Shown here piece after piece: positions 22,540-32,949 of a stretch of 61,000 nt of DNA. The notes beneath the pieces are model-generated. The model did no database searches. It worked only from the letters and a program-made list of their open reading frames with translations, and was not told the DNA's origin. How positions within the stretch are numbered: the stretch's first letter is position 1; every line of letters begins with the position of its first letter. The DNA is from Chrysomallon squamiferum (Eukaryota; Mollusca; Gastropoda; Neomphalida; Peltospiridae): contig CM022679.1 in assembly GCA_012295275.1 (NCBI GenBank), forward strand, positions 13,973,342 through 14,034,341. The letters run 5' to 3'. Made by a program: the position numbers and the translations under genes.

Positions 22540-22990
22540 ATCATCCACTGATCTGCTGATTAGGTCATCACAGTCATCAATCCACCACAGCATACTGATC
22601 ATCCCTCCCATCCATCCATCCATCCATCCGTTAATCCTTCCACATTCTGATTCTTTTTATCAGGTTCATCAATTTATTCATCATCCATTGATCAGTCCAT
22701 TCTTCCCTCCATCATTCCATCTTTCCATCCATTCATCTTTCCATAGATGCATCTGTTCATCAGAGATGTATCTATTCATCCATCCATCCATCTATCCATA
22801 CTTTATCTTTCCACAGATACATTCATTCATTCATCTATCCATCCATCTCTCTTTCCATTCTTCCTTCCCTTCCTCAGTCTGTCCATCCCCAAAAACATCC
22901 ATACATCTAACCATCCTTCCATGGTATATCTGTTTGTTCATTCATCCATTGGTCCATCAATCATTCCATCTATCAATCCCTGTATGAGAA
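22540..22990. repeat. (CATC)n/(CATT)n degenerate microsatellite
   Basis: Extended CATCCATC, TTCATTCA and CATCATT words. The 191-codon + frame (22412-22987) is a His-Pro-Ser-Ile repeat and the overlapping frame is similar, so neither is a gene. Confidence 0.92.
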
Positions 22991-23149
22991 CATTTAGCAA
23001 AAAAATAATTTTTATTTAAATCTCTGATGATGTGAAAATCCTGAAACCAACTTGAAAAAAATATTATAAAACAGTTTTGTGTAGACTAATTTTACACTGT
23101 TTTAAAAACTAATCATGTTTATTTTTTAATTATATTTATGGTCATTATC

Positions 23150-23530
23150 TTTCATCATAAATATCATTATCATTATTATTATAACAAGTTTTTTATTTGT
23201 TGTCATTATCATAAGCATCTTCATCATTATTAATTCATTAAGTCATTGTCATCATTGTTACTGTTGTCATCAAAGCCATTAAAATGTTTTAGCTTGGTCA
23301 TCCTCCTCCTCATCAACATCACCATCATTATCATTATCATCATCTCATCAACATCATCATCATTGTTATTATGTTCATCATCATTACTGCTATTATTATT
23401 GCTGTGATTATTATTGACATCATCATCATCATCATCATCATTATTACTACTATTATTATTGCTACGATTATTATTGACATCATCATCATCATTGTCATCA
23501 TCATCATCATCATCATCATCAACATCATGA
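23150..23530. repeat. (ATC)n/(ATT)n trinucleotide array with duplicated block
   Basis: ATC/ATT repeats. A longer word, ATTGCTGTGATTATTATTGA, recurs as ATTGCTACGATTATTATTGA about 63 bp later (near 23398 and 23458), so a composite block has duplicated inside the microsatellite. The open frames are Ile, Met or Asp/Asn runs. Confidence 0.92.
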
Positions 23531-23829
23531 TAATAAATTACCAGCATAATTATTTACCTGACAAACATATCTGTATCATTTTCTTAGATCATTAAAAAAA
23601 AGAAAAAAAAGAAATGCAACTCAAAACACTAACAAAACAGACACCAAAACCCAGATTAACACTTCATTAATAATGTACAGACCTTAGTGTCAAAAAAAAA
23701 AAAAAAAAAAAAAAAAACATACTGCAGATATAAGCCATTAAAAACATCCATGATAAGACCAGACCTTTTTATTTCTACAACATTAAACACTAAAACCTAA
23801 CAGCGAAGGTGACAGAATTACCTAACAGA
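23531..23829. other. Non-coding stretch with poly-A
   Basis: A-rich sequence near 23594-23615 and a 25-nt poly-A at about 23692-23716. Otherwise unique-looking. Confidence 0.6.
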
Positions 23830-24060
23830 GTCAGCAAAAATTCCCCGGTGTTGTAAAGACATAAAAATTAAATATTCACAGAATCCCTCAATGTGTCAAA
23901 CACTGCTTGTAATCTTGCATTGAGCGTAATCGTTCACCCTGAATGTTTCCCCATCACCCAGATAAAAGTCGTTAAATGAGTTCTCCGAGACGAATGTCAG
24001 GCCTGCTGTGCACATTCTGAGGTATTAAATGCATGTTAGTGTTTAATACAAATAAGTATA
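23830..24060. promoter_or_regulatory. Candidate conserved non-coding island
   Basis: About 200 bp of ordinary complexity, including ATTGAGCGTAATCGTTCACC, CCCAGATAAAAGTCG (GATA-type core) and TTCTCCGAGACGAATGTCAG. No ORF. It stands out from AT-rich repeats on both sides. Function is inferred only from that contrast. Confidence 0.3.
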
Positions 24061-24164
24061 TTAGTGTGTGTGATTAATAAAACGATGAGAAGGTGATGGA
24101 TTTTATGACTTCTCTTCACACAGCTCATTGTAACCTGGGTGCATAAATACAGATCACATGCAGA

Positions 24165-24240
24165 GACGCACGCACACACCCTAGGTGTGTGTATATATAT
24201 ATATATATATATATTTACACACATGTACTCATACATATTA
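24165..24240. repeat. CA/TA compound microsatellite
   Basis: CACGCACACAC, then GTGTGTGTA, then (TA)n to about 24215, then ACACACATG. Confidence 0.88.
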
Positions 24241-24389
24241 TGTATTTCAAAATGGGACATAACTTGGCTCTGATGTCAGATTTTGATGGTTGGAACGGGC
24301 AAAAAAAAAAAGCACATGAAATTCATTTACCTGAAGAAATGAAAATTTATCACAGGTTATTTTTAAAATGACAATATTTTTATTAGTTA

Positions 24390-24560
24390 GAGTTAGCTGA
24401 ATGGTCTGTCAGAGCTGGTTAAGCAGTCAGGATGTGTTGATATATCAGACGCATTCATCTTTTCAACAGATCTGACTTGTATCTCGCCGATTTATTCATT
24501 TAACAAGTTATTTTCTGCTTACAGACCTATTTACTCTGTTATTATTGATTAAAAAAACAA
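24390..24560. other. Unique-sequence patch
   Basis: Mixed-complexity DNA with ACAGATCTGACTTGTATCTC and CGCCGATTTATTCATTTAAC. Possibly part of a regulatory element, but with fewer motifs than the other islands. The TGGTTAAGCAGTCAGG word near 24415 is vaguely box A-like, not enough to call a SINE. Confidence 0.3.
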
Positions 24561-25330
24561 AAAAACATATCTTTTCCATTACTGTTTTGAATTCTTTTTT
24601 TTTTTTTTTTTTTTTTTCAAGATTAATCAGATTTTAGAATTAAAAAAATAAAAACAAATAAAAATAAGGAAGAAACATTAGAAGAAAAAAACAAAAAAAA
24701 GAATTGTTGGTAAAATTCTAAATTTCAGAATGTCAAACAGACACACACGTTACATAAGCATTCAAAGCTGCAGAGTGTTAAAAATAAAATATTAGATTAA
24801 TGTTTGACTATGGAAGATTTATAACTCAGAACTGTGGCTTGCAATAATTCAGAGTTTAAATTCTGACGTTACAGAAATAATAATAATATAATGCATATCA
24901 TTTTTCTCTTTAAAAATGTTCACTGAAAATGTGTTTGGCTTCTGTCATTGTTAGATATGGTGGGTTTTTTTTTTTTTTTGTCAGTCTAACAAATGGGAAA
25001 TTTTGAGCTGTAATTGTGAATAAATTCAAGACATTGATTTTAGTTCATGTTTGGTGATGTAAGTGAGTGGGCTTGTTAAAAAATTATAAATGTAAATAAT
25101 ATTTTTAAATGTTTGTAAAAAATAAAACTATATAAAAGTATAAAAAGAACACAAAATGAAAAAAAACAAAAAACAAAACAAACTTACATTATTAAAATTA
25201 ACTGTTATCTTTAATTTTATATTTTTACTTATCTGGGTTCTCAAAACAGATCACTCAGAATCACTGGAACTTTGGTTAAAAATTTTAAATTTTGAGATAT
25301 TAATAAATTAAAGCTTGAAAGGATTTTACT
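24561..25330. other. AT-rich non-coding stretch
   Basis: Poly-T near 24597-24617, A-rich sequence near 24640-24700, poly-T near 24965-24979, and otherwise AT-rich unique sequence. No gene or element is recognised. Confidence 0.6.
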
Positions 25331-25334
25331 GATG

Positions 25335-25419
25335 TTACTAATTCTACTACTACTAGTACTTATACTATTGCTACTACTGCAAGTACTACTGTTATTACTG
25401 CTACTGCTGATACTACTTA

Positions 25420-25450
<31 letters not shown>

Positions 25451-25730
25451 TAAATATTACATCTATTGCTACTAACACAACTACCATTGCCATTACTATA
25501 TAGCCTGAGCTAACAAGGGTTAAAGACCCTAAAACACTAACTTAGGACATTAACTGAATTATTATTATTATTATTATTATTATTAATATCATTATCATCA
25601 TCATCATCATCATATTAGTTTTGTTTTGTTGTTGTTATTATTGTTACTGTTATTATTATTGTTGGTATTATTATTTTTTTATTTTTTTTATTATTATATT
25701 TATTTTAATTATTATTAGCACAAGAAATAA
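25335..25730. repeat. (ACT)n and (ATT)n/(ATC)n microsatellites
   Basis: ACT/CTA trinucleotides at about 25340-25480 and ATT/ATC/GTT trinucleotides at about 25558-25710. They are separated by a ~70-bp unique spacer containing AAGGGTTAAAGACCC. Confidence 0.9.
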
Positions 25731-25734
25731 ATTA

Positions 25735-25870
25735 CAATAACCTACCCACAGACAGTAAAACACACATCACTGTGCTTAACAGAGCACTGGCTGGAACAGG
25801 ATATAAAGAACTGATCCTATATTAAATTGTGTTTCATGTCAGCTATTGTTTCCTTTCTAAAAAAGAAAAT
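25735..25870 (-). mobile_element. tRNA-derived SINE fragment (body)
   Basis: On the minus strand, CCTGTTCCAGCCAGTGCTCT is followed by GTGATGTGTGTTTTACTGTC and TGTGGGTAGGTTATTG. This is the SINE body from its conserved TTCCAGCCAGTGCTCC onward. The head and 3' tail cannot be traced. Confidence 0.75.
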
Positions 25871-25945
25871 AATGAAAATAATAATAATGAATAACAAATA
25901 AAATAAAATAAAAATCAACTAAATAAAAGTAATAATAACAATAAC

Positions 25946-25987
<42 letters not shown>

Positions 25988-25990
25988 TCA
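25860..25990. repeat. (AAT)n microsatellite and AAAT-rich flank
   Basis: A-rich AAAT words, then an AAT run at about 25930-25988, downstream (in + coordinates) of the SINE fragment. Confidence 0.92.
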
Positions 25991-26585
25991 CTGTGTAAAA
26001 ACACATGTCATGGTGTTATAAATTAAGTATTCATTGATTTCTAAAAAAATTTAATTCACATTCTAAGTCTATTTAATGTAATGTGTGCCATATTGTATAT
26101 TTTTATTACATGTTAAAAACAATAAACCTGCACATAACTTTCATTCTAATTTAATCTAACCAAAATTTGTTTATTCATTTATTTATTTGAATTAAATATG
26201 AATACAGTTTGTTGCAATTGTGATACTTGTTAAGAAAAAAAACAAATCATTCAAATTTGTTTTAAGGGATTCCAATTTTATTTGTTTTGCATATTTAAAT
26301 TTTATTTTGTTTTTTTTTTTTTTTTATTATTTTATTTTTATGTATTTTATTTCATTTATTATTTCATTTTCACTACTATTATTTTGTTTTATGTTTAGAT
26401 TTTTATTTTTATTTTCATTTAATATTATTTATTATTGCTTATGTGTTTCGTATTTTAAATTTAATTTATCTTATTATTATCTATTATTTTATTTTATTTT
26501 CTATTTTTATTTTTATTTTATATTCTTTATTTTATTTTCTGAAAACATCAAAGTTTTGTATATCAACAGATTACTTCCTGAATAA
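25991..26585. other. Extremely AT-rich stretch
   Basis: Sequence from 26290 to 26540 is almost wholly T/A with ATTTTATTTT words. The 121-codon frame here is a Phe/Tyr/Ile run from poly-T-like DNA and is not a gene. Confidence 0.75.
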
Positions 26586-26589
26586 CATG

Positions 26590-26785
26590 TTTTTACTACT
26601 ACTACTGCTATAAACTATTACTACTTCTAGTAGTACTACCATAAAATATCACTACTACTACTACAACTACCATTGATGCTACTTAATAACTGTTACTCCT
26701 ATGACTAAAAATTCAAGACAGATATGCTTTCCCCCCTTTTTTATTGTTATTTTCTTCTCTTTTTTTATCTTTTAAAAAAAAAAAA
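26590..26785. repeat. (ACT)n patch and poly-A
   Basis: ACT trinucleotides at about 26595-26680, then T/C-rich sequence and a poly-A tract near 26775-26792. Confidence 0.8.
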
Positions 26786-26789
26786 AAAA

Positions 26790-26950
26790 AAAGAACTCTT
26801 ATGCTGTACTAAAAACAACAGCTGGGATGATATAAAAGAGGAAACCAGCTGCTACAGCAAAATATCTTTTATAAACACAAACTAATAAAATCAATAAATC
26901 ACAAACCAGTCACGGAGCTCCGGTTGGACTAGGAAATAGTTCCATATTCT
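26790..26950 (-). mobile_element. tRNA-derived SINE fragment (body to 3' part)
   Basis: On the minus strand: TATTTCCTAGTCCAACCGGA and GCTCCGTGACTGG (the CCAGTGCTCC region), then TATAAAAGATATTTTGCTG, then GCAGCTGGTTTCCTC. This order equals that of the near-complete copy at 951. The GTGCTATCCTG segment appears to be deleted. Confidence 0.75.
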
Positions 26951-27054
26951 CATTAACCAGGACATTTTTACTAATACTTTTCTCAGACAGAGAAAAACTA
27001 TAAATCTTAACATACATTTTATTATTTTAAACAGTAATAGAACCAAAAAATATG

Positions 27055-27059
27055 CTTTT

Positions 27060-27091
<32 letters not shown>

Positions 27092-27100
27092 TATATTTTT
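27055..27100. repeat. (TA)n microsatellite
   Basis: TA run with one CATA interruption. Confidence 0.93.
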
Positions 27101-27104
27101 TTAT

Positions 27105-27330
27105 CATAGATTATTCAGTTTCGACTGATTCAGACATCTGTTACATGTACAAGAACTGTTGTATCAGTTACAACATGTAAACTTCATGTTCAGACTGCTA
27201 ATTAACATAGCAACTGACTGTTGAGTTTTCCTATCACAACAGTAAGTGTTTTATCTACAGCATATCAACTCTGTGTGTATTGTCAGCGAGAGAATTGATT
27301 ACTATGAGGTGGGTAAGCATCTAATTTATA
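27105..27330. promoter_or_regulatory. Unique island with repeated palindromic words
   Basis: Mixed-complexity DNA between TA and CATA repeats. TGTTACATGTACAAG and CAGTTACAACATGTAAAC contain ACATGT palindromic cores 38 bp apart. TGCTAATTAACATAGC holds a TAATTA homeodomain-like core. Function is inferred and weakly supported. Confidence 0.27.
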
Positions 27331-27575
27331 TATATAAAATATATACATATACATATGTACACTCACACACACATATATACACCTAAATAATATCAACTAC
27401 ACATTTGTACATAAGTACACACACACACACACACAGAGACACACATATACACATATACAGACATATAAACAGATGTAGATACATACATGCATACAAATAT
27501 ACATATGTAGGCCTATACACAAACACACACACACTGACATACACATACATACACACAAGACATATACATATTAAA
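27330..27575. repeat. (CATA)n/(CA)n degenerate microsatellite
   Basis: CATA, CACA and TATA words. The 65-codon frame is a His-Thr-Tyr-Ile repeat translation. Confidence 0.92.
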
Positions 27576-27694
27576 AATAATATTAATTTTTATGTAACTT
27601 AAGAACCTAAATAATGCTACAGTGAAGGTCAACAAATCAGATCATCAATACATTTAACACAACATGACTTAGGAGAGCATGTTTCACTAGATTT

Positions 27695-28097
27695 GTCTTA
27701 AAGCTCTTTCTTGTTCCAGCCAGTACTCTACAACTGATTTAATAAATACCATGGTATGTACTGTCCTGTTTAAAAAATACCCCTTGTTTTAGGTAGTTAA
27801 GTTGCACCAGCAGTAGTAAAAGTAATAGTAGAAGTAGTAGTGGCAGCAGAAGCAGTACAAATAATAGTTGTAGTAGCAGTAGTAGTAGAAGTACTAGTAG
27901 TAGTAGTAGCAGTATTAGTAGTAGTAGTAGCAGTAATAACAGCAGTAGAAATAATAATCAAAGAGAGTATCCTATGAAATGGCCACATTGAATTTCCTTT
28001 TTCATTATCATAATAATCTTTAATCTTACATCTGACATATAAAACAGTAAACAAAATGTATGCCATCAAATAAAACATTTCCTTCCTTCCTTCCAAA
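27695..28097 (+). mobile_element. SINE split by an (AGT)n expansion
   Basis: The 5' part reads TTTCTTGTTCCAGCCAGTAC, CTCTACAACTGATTTAATAA and CATGGTATGTACTGTCCTGT to about 27785. The 3' part resumes near 28035 with ACATATAAAACAGTAAACAA and AATGTATGCCATCAAATAAA, and ends ACATTTCC plus TTCC repeats near 28096, the characteristic tail. Between them lies an AGT trinucleotide run (about 27813-27955) plus about 80 bp of other DNA. Either a microsatellite expanded inside the SINE, or two truncated copies flank it. Confidence 0.75.
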
Positions 28098-28690
28098 CAT
28101 TCAGCATTAACATTTCATTTACTTTTCATTTTAATTATTTCCCAGATAACATCATCCTTTCACAAATAAAATCTTGAAAACAGATTAATTCTAATCAGTG
28201 TCACGATTATTTTTCATTTTTTCTCTCCATCCCTATCTCCCTTTGTAGTAAAAAATGGGTGAAGATGTTAAAAAACTAACATAAAAAATTTGACCAGGAT
28301 TCAAAGAAAACACAGACAATGGTTTTAATAACAGGCTGTGGTAGATAGACTCTGTAGCTTAACAACTGTGTAGGTGTTTAACAAGTGTCACTCAATAAAT
28401 GAGATTCACCTTCTGTACACTGTGTGTATAATACTAACAATATGTCACAAGGGGGTGGTAGATAAACACTGTAGTGGCCTAGGTGACAAACTATGGAATG
28501 AAATACTATATCATTTATTTATTGTAGAAAATAACTCTTCTATTTTTATTTTTTTTTACCCCTTGGCTTAATGCGTTGAGTTTATAGACAGGTTTTAGAT
28601 TTCATGTGCTTGGTTATTGTTTGTGAGAATATTTGAGTAAATTAATAGTGTTATTTTTATGATTAAGAAGAAATAATGAGAATTATGATA
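28098..28690. other. AT-rich unique stretch
   Basis: No gene, SINE or tandem array is recognised. The word GGTAGATAnACnCTGTAG occurs twice about 115 bp apart (near 28340 and 28457), possibly a decayed duplication. Confidence 0.5.
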
Positions 28691-28775
28691 ATATGATTAA
28701 AATAGGATAATTATGATGGTAATGATGATGATGATAATATTAATAATGATGATAATGATGATGATGATGATGAAA
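28690..28775. repeat. (GAT)n microsatellite
   Basis: GATGAT/AATGAT trinucleotide run. Confidence 0.92.
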
Positions 28776-29165
28776 TCATCTAAAACTAAAAGCTAATAGC
28801 CATAAATTGAACACCGAAAATGATACTCTTCTCTTTTGGGATTCTGACATTTTGGGATTCTCCCAATTCATAAAACAAACATGTTTTTAATTTTATTATT
28901 ATATTTATTACTTTATTTTATTTAATTTATTTATTTTTTCATCTCTGGAACGTTTCAAACAGCAGATATTGCAGGACTGTCTGACTAATGTTTATCGTCA
29001 GTCACATTTCTAGCTTTTTAATCCAATTCATTTCAATCTGTTTTCTTGTCTCTTTGATTGGCATGCATTCTTCCTTTCCTGTCTCACATTCCTGCAGACT
29101 GTGTGTGTGTGTGTGTGTCCACTAAAAGTGCATTTCACTGGATAAAATTCCACGCCATACACCAA
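28776..29165. other. Mixed non-coding stretch with short (GT)n
   Basis: Unique sequence with a TTTTGGGATTCT word repeated about 20 bp apart near 28833-28860, AT-rich TTTATT near 28890-28935 and a GT run near 29100-29118. No gene is recognised. Confidence 0.5.
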
Positions 29166-29180
29166 CATCGGGAAGAGAAT

Positions 29181-30170
29181 TTTCATGACTCACTGTCAGA
29201 TCATTATCTTTACTGACAGTCCACTGTGAGCGTTTACATGACTCTCTGTCAGATCATTATGCTTTTTGAGCCCATTGTGACAGTTTTCATGACTCACTGT
29301 CAGATCGTTACATTTACTGACAGTCCACTGTGATCGTTTACATGACTCACTGTCAGATTGTTACATTCGCTGACAGTCCTTTGTGAGAGTTTACATGACT
29401 GACATCAGATCATTACATTTACTGACAGTCCCCTGCGAGAGTTTACATGACTGACATCAGATCATTACATTTACTGACAGTCCACTGTGAGAGTTTACGC
29501 GACTCACTGTCAGATCATTACATTTACTGACAGTCCACTGTGAGAGTTTCCATGACTCACTGTCAGATCATTACATTTACTGACAGTCCACTGTGAGAGT
29601 TTTCATGACTCACTGTCAGATCATTACATTTACTGACAGTCCACTGTGAGAGTTTCCATGACTCACTGTCAGATCATTACATTTACTGACTGTCCACTGT
29701 TTACATGACTGACATCAGATCATTACATTTACTTTCCATGAGTTTCTCTGTCAGATCATTACATTTACTGACAGTCCTCTGTGAGAGTTTCCATGACTCT
29801 CTGTCAGATCATTATATTTACTGACAGTCCACTGTGAGAGTTTCCATGACTCTCTGTCAGATCATTATGCTTTTTCAGCCCATTGTGACACTTTACATGA
29901 CTCACTGTCAGATCATTATATTTACTGACAGTCCACTGTGAGAGTTTCCATGACTCACTGTCAGATTTCATTGACTCACTGTTAGATCATTATATTTTGA
30001 CAGTCCCATTTTTCATGACTCACTATCAGATCATTACATTTACTGACAGTCCACTGAGTTTCCATGACTCATGTCAAATCATTCAAATCATTCTATTTAC
30101 TGTCAGTCCATTGTGACACTTTACATGACTCAATGTCAAATCATTATATTTACTGACAGCCCATTGTGTG
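29181..30170. repeat. 53-bp minisatellite with a hairpin in each unit, ~18 copies
   Basis: The unit is CACTGTGAGAGTTTCCATGA followed by CTCACTGTCAGATCATTACA and TTTACTGACAGTC (29536 to 29589 = 53 bp). Each unit contains ACTGTCAG and, 16 bp later, its reverse complement CTGACAGT. Every unit can therefore form an 8-bp stem, and neighbouring units can also pair. Some units are truncated (near 29700, 29970 and 30050), and a few carry a CTTTTTGAGCCCATTGTGAC variant. Non-coding. Confidence 0.95.
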
Positions 30171-30279
30171 AATATTCATTTTATATTAGATTTACTTTAA
30201 ACACTTTCACAGAGCAGTAAACATTCCAAGTCTTTTCCATTAAATCACAGCATGTGCTATAATTTGTAATAATTACACT

Positions 30280-30680
30280 ACATTAGGACAGTCTTTTGTA
30301 ATGCTATAATTTGACAATCCATTATATTAAATGACAGTCCAGTCCACAATATGATAGTCAGTTGTGTTAGATGACAAATCCATTCTACATTGTAGTAATA
30401 TGACAGTTGTATTAGATGATGATCCACTCTACATTCTATTAATATGATAGTCAGTTGTATTAGATGATGATCCACTGTACATTGTATTAATATGATAGTT
30501 GTGTTAGATACCAATCCACTCTACATTGTATTAATATGATAGTCAGATGTTAGATGACAATCCACTCTTCAGTTCAACAGTCATATATGTTTGTTGACAA
30601 TCCAGTCAATAATATGACAGTCCATTGTATTGGGTGACAGTCCATGCTGTATTCTGACAGTCCATACAATCATTTGAATG
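30280..30680. repeat. ~48-bp minisatellite related to the 53-bp array
   Basis: The unit is ATTAGATGATGATCCACTCT followed by ACATTGTATTAATATGATAG and TCAGTTGT. Two clean copies are 48 bp apart (30411 and 30459). Several units carry TGACAGTCCA, the word also present in the adjacent 53-bp array, suggesting shared ancestry. An antisense 78-codon frame only reflects the repeat. Confidence 0.85.
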
Positions 30681-31250
30681 TAGTTTACACATTATACTGA
30701 CTGTCTGTTGAATCACTACTTCATCTATTTTATTAGCTTTTTTGTGTTACCTGGTACATTCTGACAGTTCACATTATATGCTAATAGATCTTTCTTCGTT
30801 TCATTTATTTTGTAAATAAAAAAATCCATGACAGACTGAATTAATCAGTGCTAAGTTGTGACATCCTCAGTCTATCAATACAGACAATTAACTCTTTGTT
30901 TACTGACAGTCATTTACACTGGCTGAGATTGTTCAGACTGTGGACAGAACTCTGGAATATTTGTCACTTTGTGTTTAGACATTCTGATGTGTTTGCCGTG
31001 AATCCAGTGTGTTTTTCTGATGGTCCAAGTGTGTTTGATACTTCAGTGTGTGTGTGTTTTGGTATTTGATGTACATTTTGATATTGGCATTTGTTTTGCT
31101 ATGGTCTAATACAATACTGTGACAGTCTAGTGTGTTTTTTCAAATGTTCCATGATGACAGCCAATCAGCCTTGCAGTTTACAAATCACTCGAGTTAATCT
31201 GTCTTAACACACAAACATGCACACATTCCTACACGTCACAGAATTTAAAT
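30681..31250. other. Non-coding stretch with scattered TGACAGTCCA-like words
   Basis: TCTGACAGTTCAC, TTACTGACAGTCATTTACAC and GTGACAGTCTAGTGTG suggest fading copies of the neighbouring minisatellites. The 73-codon + frame (30848-31069) resembles no known protein. Confidence 0.5.
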
Positions 31251-31255
31251 ATTTG

Positions 31256-31286
<31 letters not shown>

Positions 31287-31650
31287 TTTGTGTGTCATAT
31301 GTATTTGTGTTTGATTATATGTTTTGACTTTGTGATTATGTGTATTGATTTTGTGTCATTATGTGTTTTAATGTCTGATTACGTGCATTCACTTTGTGTT
31401 ATTACATTATTCACCATCTGTGTTACGTTATTCACTTTGTGTGTGTTTATATGTATTGACTTTGTGTGTTACCGTTTTTCATTTCGTGTGTATTGACTCT
31501 GTGTTATTATGTTATTCACTGTGTGATTATGTGTATTTACTGTACGATTATGCACGCACACTTTGTGTGTGATTTTATGTTTTAACTTAATGTCTATTCA
31601 TTTTACACACGTGTATTAACTTTTGTTTATGTGATTTTTGTGTGTCTGTA
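31250..31650. repeat. (TTTA)n then degenerate GTGTATTGACTTTGTG repeat
   Basis: ATTT tetranucleotides at about 31255-31285, then words such as GATTATGTGTATTGATTTTG, TTATTCACTTTGTGTG and ATGTATTGACTTTGTGTG, spaced roughly 20-40 bp to about 31640. The 68-codon frame is Cys/Val/Phe-rich from this repeat and is not a gene. Confidence 0.75.
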
Positions 31651-31689
31651 TCTCACACATCACATGTATAATTTCATTTGCATTAAATA

Positions 31690-31975
31690 TAAATAAACAG
31701 GTATATCACCTTGACAAGGTGAATGAGCTTGTTAACATCAAACATCACAGAGAAATCTGCTTACCTGCAGTTTTCACGTGCCGCAAAACCTTTTGTCCAA
31801 ACTATTGATTGCAATGAAGATGCAGGCATTTTCCTTGTTTACTGAGGCAAATGATGAATATTAGCGGGCAGATTTGACATTAATAGCTTTTTATCTATTG
31901 ATTATGTATGTTTTGTACATATCTGTAGGATAATGAAGTAAACAATCCCATGTTAAATAAAATGGGCAAAGCTAT
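31690..31975. promoter_or_regulatory. Strong candidate conserved non-coding element
   Basis: About 280 bp of unique DNA. It includes ACCTTGACAAGGTGAA (a TTGACAAGGT-centred partial palindrome), TTTTCACGTGCCGCAAAACC (CACGTG E-box), CTATTGATTGCAATG, GGCAGATTTGACATTAATAG and TTTTTATCTATTGATTATG. The density of homeodomain-, bHLH- and Pbx-type cores, the even composition and the lack of ORFs are typical of enhancers. Function is inferred. Confidence 0.42.
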
Positions 31976-32275
31976 CTTTTTTGTTCATTTATTATTATTA
32001 TTTTTTTTTATTATTATTATTATTTTTTTTCAATAATAATAAACTTCAATGAAATTAATAACAGTAACTGATTAATGAATTTCTCAGGATCTTTACGTCC
32101 TAATGATTTAAATTTTTTTACCTGGTTGTGGAACTGTTTGTCCGTTTGTCTGTTTATCTGTCAGTACTCATGTGCATCCATCTGTCTTTTCTTTAATTTG
32201 GTCTTTTAATGCTTCTGTCTGATGACATTTCGTTTGGGTGAAAAGAAAGTGAAAAGTAAATTGATGGATACACAT
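31976..32275. other. AT-rich stretch with ATT runs
   Basis: ATT/poly-T near 31988-32035, then a GTTTGTCCGTTTGTCTG word near 32137 and unique sequence. No feature is recognised. Confidence 0.55.
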
Positions 32276-32279
32276 TGAT

Positions 32280-32650
32280 CCATTTTGCTTAATACTAGAT
32301 TTAAAAACAAACCTGTTCTTTTATAATCAATCCTAGACTGTATACGCAATCCTTTATTTTAAAACTATCTGTGGTTTAGAATCAATTTTATATTTAAAGA
32401 GATATTCTAGATTCTGTAATAAATTCTAGATTTTAAAAATAGACTTGATCTTTTATAATCAGTTCTAGACTCCATATGTAATCCTTTATTTTAAAAATAT
32501 CTGCAGTTTAGAATCAATTATATATTTAAAGAGACATTCTAGACTGTATAATAAATCTAGATATTAAAAAGTGATTTATTGCTTTATGATCAATCATAGA
32601 CTATATCCTTTATTTTAAAAATATCTGTGGGTTATAATAAATTTAAAATT
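32280..32650. repeat. ~141-bp tandem repeat, about 2.5 copies
   Basis: GTTTAGAATCAATTnTATAT followed by TTAAAGAGAnATTCTAGA occurs at 32374 and 32515. Flanking words AATCCTTTATTTTAAAA and TTATAATCAnTnCTAGACT recur in the same order. A third partial copy runs from about 32545 to 32650. Confidence 0.82.
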
Positions 32651-32730
32651 TTAAAGGCTCTGTGGGAAGGTATGTATAAAAAATTACTTTTTGCTAATAA
32701 CTAAGAGATATTTCATATTTGATTTTTCAT
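32650..32730 (+). mobile_element. Short SINE body fragment
   Basis: GCTCTGTGGGAAGGTATGTA and TTTTTGCTAATAACTAAGAG correspond to the SINE TCTGTGGGAAAGTGCATATA and TTGCTGCTAATnnnAAGAG segments. Only about 75 bp is traceable. Confidence 0.55.
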
Positions 32731-32774
32731 CAGTATACAAGAACAGTATCCTTGTTAACTATAAATATACATTC

Positions 32775-32850
32775 AAACATATATATATATAGATAGATAC
32801 ATACGTAATTATATATATAAACACACAAACATACATACATATATTGTGCT
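32775..32850. repeat. TA/CATA microsatellite
   Basis: Degenerate TATA, GATA and CATA words. Confidence 0.85.
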
Positions 32851-32949
32851 TAACTATTTATTAAACAAATATTCATGCATTCAATCTGTGTTCATACAGT
32901 CATGGGTTATTACTGTTAAACAAATCAATACATTCAATACATTCATTTA

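Noticed and set aside
22412-22987. 191-codon ORF
   Set aside because: Translation of a CATC/CATT microsatellite (His-Pro-Ser-Ile repeats).
24405-24440. Additional SINE head
   Set aside because: Only a weak box A-like word, with no body phrases following.
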